Position numbers and translations under genes: made by a program | Source of the DNA: Deltaproteobacteria bacterium RBG_16_54_11 | Lineage (GTDB): Bacteria > Desulfobacterota > B13-G15 > RBG-16-54-18 | Assembly: GCA_001797905.1 (NCBI GenBank) | Contig: MGQS01000058.1 | Location: 1 to 8,287 of the forward strand | DNA: 8,287 bases | Direction of reading: 5' to 3' | Notes under the pieces: generated by a model | Seen by the model: only the letters and a program-made list of their open reading frames with translations | Database searches by the model: none | What the model was told of the DNA's origin: nothing | In this document: positions 4,964 to 8,287 of the stretch, one piece after another | Position numbering within the stretch: position 1 is the first letter of the stretch | Layout of the letters: every line of letters starts with the position of its first letter

Positions 4964-5797
4964 TTAGAAGAACGTGCCTCGCGCGAACCAGATAAGGCCG
5001 GCCAGGCCCACAACATAGCAGTAATACGCGAACCAATAGAGCCTGCCCCGGCGGATCACCCCTAAGAGCCACTTCAAGGCGATGGCGCCTGCGCCATAGG
5101 CGGCGATGGTACCGACGAGCAACGTCACGGCCTGTTGTGATGGCACCCCCGTGTGCAGCAACTCCTTGCCCTCCACCACGGTTGCACCGAGGATAACCGG
5201 CAGGGCCAGCAGGAAGGAAAAGCGGGCGGCCTCACTCCGCTCCACCCCCGCATACATGCCCGCGGCGATAGTCGATCCCGCGCGCGAGATCCCCGGCAAG
5301 ATGGCAAAGGCCTGGGCAACGCCGATGATGAACGCCCTCACCATGCCGAAGCGGGTATCTTTTGGTTTTGTCCAGCGCGTGCCCAACAGGATGGTGCCGG
5401 TCACGAGCAGGGCGAGCGAGACAAAGAGGGGGCTTGTGAAGGCGGCCTCGATCTCTTGCTCAAAGAGCAGCCCGACCGCCCCGGCCGGGATGGTGCCCAG
5501 GCAGATGAGGACGCCGAGCCTGAAAAAGGGGTCTTCCTGATAGCACAGAGACCAATGGCCCGGCGATGGATGGCGCAGGGCATGCCCCCATGCCTTGAGT
5601 ATATTCCAGCAATCACCCCAAAAGATCGTCAGGATTGCCAGGAAGGTGCCGAAGTGGACGAATACCTCGAAGGCAACCCCTTCGGTATGGACGCCGAGGA
5701 GCGCCTTGCCCAGGACGAGGTGCCCTGAGCTGCTGATCGGCAAAAACTCGGTGATCCCCTGCAATATTCCCAGCCACAACGCCTGGAGAACGTTCAT
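4964..5797 (-). CDS. uppP: Undecaprenyl-diphosphatase
   Basis: The product has 277 residues and is a polytopic inner-membrane protein that dephosphorylates undecaprenyl pyrophosphate to recycle the lipid carrier for peptidoglycan and other envelope polymers. It also gives bacitracin tolerance (older name bacA). Motif 1 is LQGITEFLPISSSGHL with Gln13, Glu17 and His26, matching the (E/Q)xxxE and S-S-S/T-G-H signatures. Motif 2 is PGISRAGST (168-176) with the essential Arg172; the family usually has PGxSRSxxT, so Ala173 replaces a conserved Ser. Length and about eight membrane segments fit the family. A strong GGGAGGGA precedes the ATG. It is transcribed divergently from pabBC. Confidence 0.96.
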   Translation of the reverse strand: MNVLQALWLGILQGITEFLPISSSGHLVLGKALLGVHTEGVAFEVFVHFGTFLAILTIFWGDCWNILKAWGHALRHPSPGHWSLCYQEDPFFRLGVLICLGTIPAGAVGLLFEQEIEAAFTSPLFVSLALLVTGTILLGTRWTKPKDTRFGMVRAFIIGVAQAFAILPGISRAGSTIAAGMYAGVERSEAARFSFLLALPVILGATVVEGKELLHTGVPSQQAVTLLVGTIAAYGAGAIALKWLLGVIRRGRLYWFAYYCYVVGLAGLIWFARGTFF

Positions 5798-5955
5798 CGC
5801 TCAATCCCTCCCGCCGACAGAATAAACGGAAAACTCTCATGATCGAAAGAGGTTTGTCAAGGACTACTTTCTCTGCAAAGAACCTTATTATTGCCAAGAG
5901 AAGGATACTATCGTAAGATCCTTCCGTATCCAAAGATAGTTCTGCGAAGAGGTAC
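5798..5955. promoter_or_regulatory. Divergent intergenic region between uppP and pabBC
   Basis: These 158 bases must hold promoters in both directions. On the minus strand a consensus TTGACA (plus 5855-5860) points toward uppP, but no good -10 follows at 16-18 bases. On the plus strand TATTAT (5886-5891) and TACTAT (5906-5911) are possible -10 elements, both with poor -35s. Palindromic blocks cluster at 5901-5940: AAGGAT/ATCCTT, GGATAC/GTATCC and ACTATC/GATAGT overlap and exclude each other. Confidence 0.4.
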
Positions 5956-7734
5956 ATGAGAGATCGTGCCGATATGATCAATAGTGTTGTCATCCATGAT
6001 GCCACCCGCAGGCAATGGCTGCATTTTCGTGAGCCTCGGCGGATCATTTCCGCCCATCGCATTGAAGAGGTCATGCCGGCGCTCAAGGTCGTCGAAGAGA
6101 CGGCTTCCAAGCACGGCCTCTATGCCGCAGGGTTCATCGCCTATGAAGCGGCGCCTGCCTTCGACTCGGCCCTGGCGGTGAGGGAGGACGGTTCATTCCC
6201 CTTGGTTTGGTTCGGCATCTACGGCAAGCCCGAGCAGTTGAGCCTTCCAACAACGACGGCATCGATTCAGGATCTGCCGCGCATGTGGACGCCTTCCGTG
6301 ACACGAGAGGCGTACGAACATGCCATCAGCAGCATCAAGAACTACATCGAGGCCGGCGACACCTATCAGGTCAACTTCACCTTACGCCTGAGGTCGCCCT
6401 TCAGAGGTGATCCATGGTCCTACTTCATCGAGTTGGCCAGGGCGCAGGATGCATCATACGGGGCTTTTGTGAATGCGGAAGGGTGGTGTATCTGTTCGGC
6501 CTCACCGGAACTCTTCTTTCAACTCGATGGTGACGAGCTTGTCTCCCGCCCCATGAAAGGGACCGCCCCACGGGGGCTGATGCTGAACGACGACCTCGCG
6601 CAGGCCGAATGGCTCCATCATTCGGAAAAGAACAGGGCGGAAAACGTCATGATCGTCGATATGGTTCGCAATGACATGGGGCGGATCGCACGCACCGGGA
6701 GCGTGCAGGTAAGCAGCCTGTATGAGGTTGAAAAATACCCGACCGTCTGGCAGATGACCTCCACCGTCAGGGCGAAGACGGAAGCCGGCTTATTGGAGAT
6801 CATGAAGGCCCTCTTTCCCCCGGCCTCTATCACCGGCGCCCCAAAACGCCGAACCATGCAGATCATAGCGGAGCTCGAGAACACCCCGCGGCGCGTATAC
6901 ACGGGGAGCGTGGGGTTCATGACCCCCGATTGTAAGGCGCAGTTCAACGTCGCCATCCGGACCGTGCTCATCGACAAGGCCACAGGTCAGGCCGAATACG
7001 GCGTTGGCGGGGGCATCGTGTGGGACTCCGTAGACCGGATGGAGCTTGAGGAATGCCGGACCAAGGCGAGGATCCTCACCCAGAGGATGCCTGATTTCTC
7101 CCTCCTCGAAACGATCTTGTGGACCCCTGAAGTAGGCTATTTTCTGCTGCCGTACCACCTGGCGCGCCTTACGGACTCGGCTGCCTATTTCTCCTTCTCC
7201 GCGGACCTGGACGCCATTTGTGAGAGGCTCGCCTCTCTGGCGCGTACCTTGTCTCCTACCGCACATAAAGTACGTCTGCTTGTGGCCAAGGATGGCGGCA
7301 TTACCCTTCAATCTGAAGCCCTGGCCGATGCTGTTGCACTGCCCCTGCACGTCTGTCTGGCACCTGCACCTGTCGATTCCGCGAACCCGTTCCTATACCA
7401 CAAGACGACCAACCGAGGCGTCTATGAGCAAGCCCTGGCGGCATTGCCTGGGTGCGCAGATGTCATCCTGTGGAATGAGAAGGGGGAAATAACCGAGTCG
7501 TGCATCGCCAATATCGTGGCCGAGCTGGAAGGAAAGCTCTATACCCCGCCGGTCCGATGCGGCCTGCTCCCCGGCACGTATCGGGCCTATCTCTTGGAGC
7601 AGGGAAAAGTCAAAGAGAGGGTGATACGGAAAGAGGACCTTTCCAGAAGTCCTCACATCTACCTGGTCAATTCAGTGCGCAAGGAGCGGGAGATGGTTGT
7701 CGACTCCTTCGACGGCGCCAAGGCTTCGGTGTGA
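5956..7734 (+). CDS. pabBC: Fused aminodeoxychorismate synthase component I / aminodeoxychorismate lyase
   Basis: The product has 592 residues and two enzymes. Residues up to about 375 are PabB, which makes 4-amino-4-deoxychorismate from chorismate with ammonia from PabA. The signatures are SASPELFF, PMKGTAPRG with Lys201 (the Lys that separates PabB from the Ala of TrpE), HSEKNRAENVMIVDMVRND (222-240), PPASITGAPK and GVGGGIVWDS. Residues about 378-592 are PabC, a PLP fold-IV lyase giving p-aminobenzoate; Lys483 in HKTTNR is the PLP lysine, with ILWNEKGEITES and CGLLPGTYR following. Fusion channels the intermediate toward folate. No pabA is in the window. The ATG at 5956 has GAAGAGG only three bases away; an in-frame ATG at 5974 is the alternative start. 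Confidence 0.95.
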   Translation: MRDRADMINSVVIHDATRRQWLHFREPRRIISAHRIEEVMPALKVVEETASKHGLYAAGFIAYEAAPAFDSALAVREDGSFPLVWFGIYGKPEQLSLPTTTASIQDLPRMWTPSVTREAYEHAISSIKNYIEAGDTYQVNFTLRLRSPFRGDPWSYFIELARAQDASYGAFVNAEGWCICSASPELFFQLDGDELVSRPMKGTAPRGLMLNDDLAQAEWLHHSEKNRAENVMIVDMVRNDMGRIARTGSVQVSSLYEVEKYPTVWQMTSTVRAKTEAGLLEIMKALFPPASITGAPKRRTMQIIAELENTPRRVYTGSVGFMTPDCKAQFNVAIRTVLIDKATGQAEYGVGGGIVWDSVDRMELEECRTKARILTQRMPDFSLLETILWTPEVGYFLLPYHLARLTDSAAYFSFSADLDAICERLASLARTLSPTAHKVRLLVAKDGGITLQSEALADAVALPLHVCLAPAPVDSANPFLYHKTTNRGVYEQALAALPGCADVILWNEKGEITESCIANIVAELEGKLYTPPVRCGLLPGTYRAYLLEQGKVKERVIRKEDLSRSPHIYLVNSVRKEREMVVDSFDGAKASV

Positions 7735-7748
7735 GCACCGCCTAACTC

Positions 7749-7766
7749 CCTGCCTTTGGAGGCAGG
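7749..7766. terminator. Short hairpin after pabBC
   Basis: CCTGCCT (7749-7755) and AGGCAGG (7760-7766) form a perfect 7-bp stem with a TTGG loop, 15 bases after the pabBC stop. Its position suits transcript termination, but no T-run follows on either strand, so it may only protect the mRNA end. Confidence 0.45.
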
Positions 7767-7791
7767 ATAAAGAAGCGCCGCTCAGGGTCAA

Positions 7792-7857
7792 CCCTCTGAG
7801 CCCCTTGGCCTAAGACCGCGGCGTGAACCCCTCGGTCGTGAGCCCTGCGGCTTGAGC
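7792..7857. repeat. Degenerate tandem repeat of a 13-15 bp unit
   Basis: Consecutive units are CCCTCTGAGC (7792-7801, short), CCCTTGGCCTAAG (7802-7814), ACCGCGGCGTGAAC (7815-7828), CCCTCGGTCGTGAGC (7829-7843) and CCTGCGGCTTGAGC (7844-7857). A rough consensus is CCCTCGGCGTGAGC. It continues into GC-rich sequence with repeated GGTCGAA and AGCTCG words to about 7910. The rest of the spacer to 8028 shows no gene or clear signal. Confidence 0.5.
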
Positions 7858-8028
7858 TCAGGTCGAAAGCTCGCGGTCGAACGACGCAGGCGAGTAGCTC
7901 GGCTCGAAGGCAATCCCTGGCCTTCAGGCCGAGGAGTCGAAGGGTTGACTGGGAGAGCGTTGGAGAGAACAGTGTGGCTCGTTGGTAGAGGGATATGGGA
8001 GATAAGGGGTTGTTCTAGCGCATCACCG

Positions 8029-8250
8029 TTATGACGAGGAACCACAGCCCGCGCAACTAGGGGAGCTGCAAGAGCCGCAGGAGGACCCCTGCGAGCTTGA
8101 AAACCCGCTCTCGCTCTTGTGGCTGAAGGTGGAGAGGAGCCTTTTGACCTTGGTCGCGTTGCAGGTAGGACAGCAGACCTCCTGATCACCGTAAACCAGA
8201 ATTTCAAAGTCCTTATCGCATTTCACGCAGTGATATTCAAAGATGGGCAT
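8029..8250 (-). CDS. FmdB-family zinc ribbon protein with Cys/Ser/Gly-rich tail
   Basis: The product has 73 residues. The N-terminal 40 match the FmdB/CxxC zinc-ribbon family: MPIFEYHCVKC with Cys8 and Cys11, then CCPTC with Cys27 and Cys30 as the second zinc pair, then KRLLSTF. Cys26 is an extra, non-canonical cysteine. The tail (about 48-73) is low-complexity Ser/Gly with four more cysteines (SSCGSCSSPSCAGCGSSS), a feature often seen in this family. The family is named after a presumed regulator next to formamidase genes, but no formamidase is here and the role is unknown. The start MPIFEY is the family start and GGAGGCAGGGT precedes it. Its 5' flank leaves the window. Confidence 0.9.
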   Translation of the reverse strand: MPIFEYHCVKCDKDFEILVYGDQEVCCPTCNATKVKRLLSTFSHKSESGFSSSQGSSCGSCSSPSCAGCGSSS

Positions 8251-8287
8251 ACCCTGCCTCCGTATCTGCTTCCGTATGTTTTCAATA

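Noticed and set aside
4633..5016. 127-aa open frame on the minus strand through the spacer
   Set aside because: It is translated through inverted repeats and palindromes, overlaps the 3' end of uppP, and shows no domain or ribosome site.
5153..5728. 191-aa plus-strand frame antisense to uppP
   Set aside because: It is highly charged low-complexity sequence with no motif; uppP on the other strand is unmistakable.
7792..7857. CRISPR array
   Set aside because: Units are degenerate, directly adjacent and lack spacers of constant length; no cas gene is present.
7788..8207. 139-aa minus-strand frame with PRGSR-type repeats
   Set aside because: The repetitive protein is a by-product of the tandem DNA repeat and it overlaps the FmdB-like gene in another frame.

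Overview
This is a bacterial chromosomal window that reads as ordinary housekeeping genes interleaved with small genes of unknown function and repeat-rich spacers. Gene content (fused PabB-PabC, UppP, an FmdB-type zinc ribbon, secreted Adhesin_E-like small proteins) and the moderately GC-rich main genes suggest a Gram-negative bacterium, perhaps Desulfobacterota or Nitrospirota. That placement is a low-confidence inference, because no rRNA or marker gene is present.

Layout. Positions 1-376 hold the 3' end of an SRPBCC-type gene, followed by a terminator-like hairpin. Positions 568-1932 hold three small plus-strand genes of unknown function: a secreted 129-aa protein, an 83-aa three-helix membrane protein and a secreted 141-aa protein with a Ca-binding-like motif. 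The first and third are visibly more AT-rich than the rest. Twelve bases later starts a diaminopimelate-epimerase-like gene (1945-2784), followed closely by a PaaI-type hotdog thioesterase (2825-3256). An MFS transporter (3270-4436, minus) converges on the thioesterase. A gene-free spacer (4437-4963) is bounded by inverted repeats and full of nested hairpins. Next come uppP (4964-5797, minus) and, divergent from it, a pabB-pabC fusion (5956-7734, plus). A spacer with a degenerate ~14-bp tandem repeat (7735-8028) leads to an FmdB-like zinc ribbon gene (8029-8250, minus).

How the genes relate. pabBC supplies p-aminobenzoate for folate, and uppP recycles the undecaprenyl carrier for cell-wall synthesis. 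They share only the divergent intergenic region. The epimerase-like and thioesterase genes probably share a transcript.

Most notable observations. (1) The DapF-like protein has serine at both positions of the catalytic cysteine pair while the other substrate-binding residues are kept, so it is probably not a standard DapF. (2) A ~440-bp island (4494-4933) has imperfect inverted ends that include a perfect 11-bp match, and it abuts the predicted MFS promoter. (3) Two copies of a CTTGACAT-N12-TGATCYYATT promoter-like motif precede the first two small genes.
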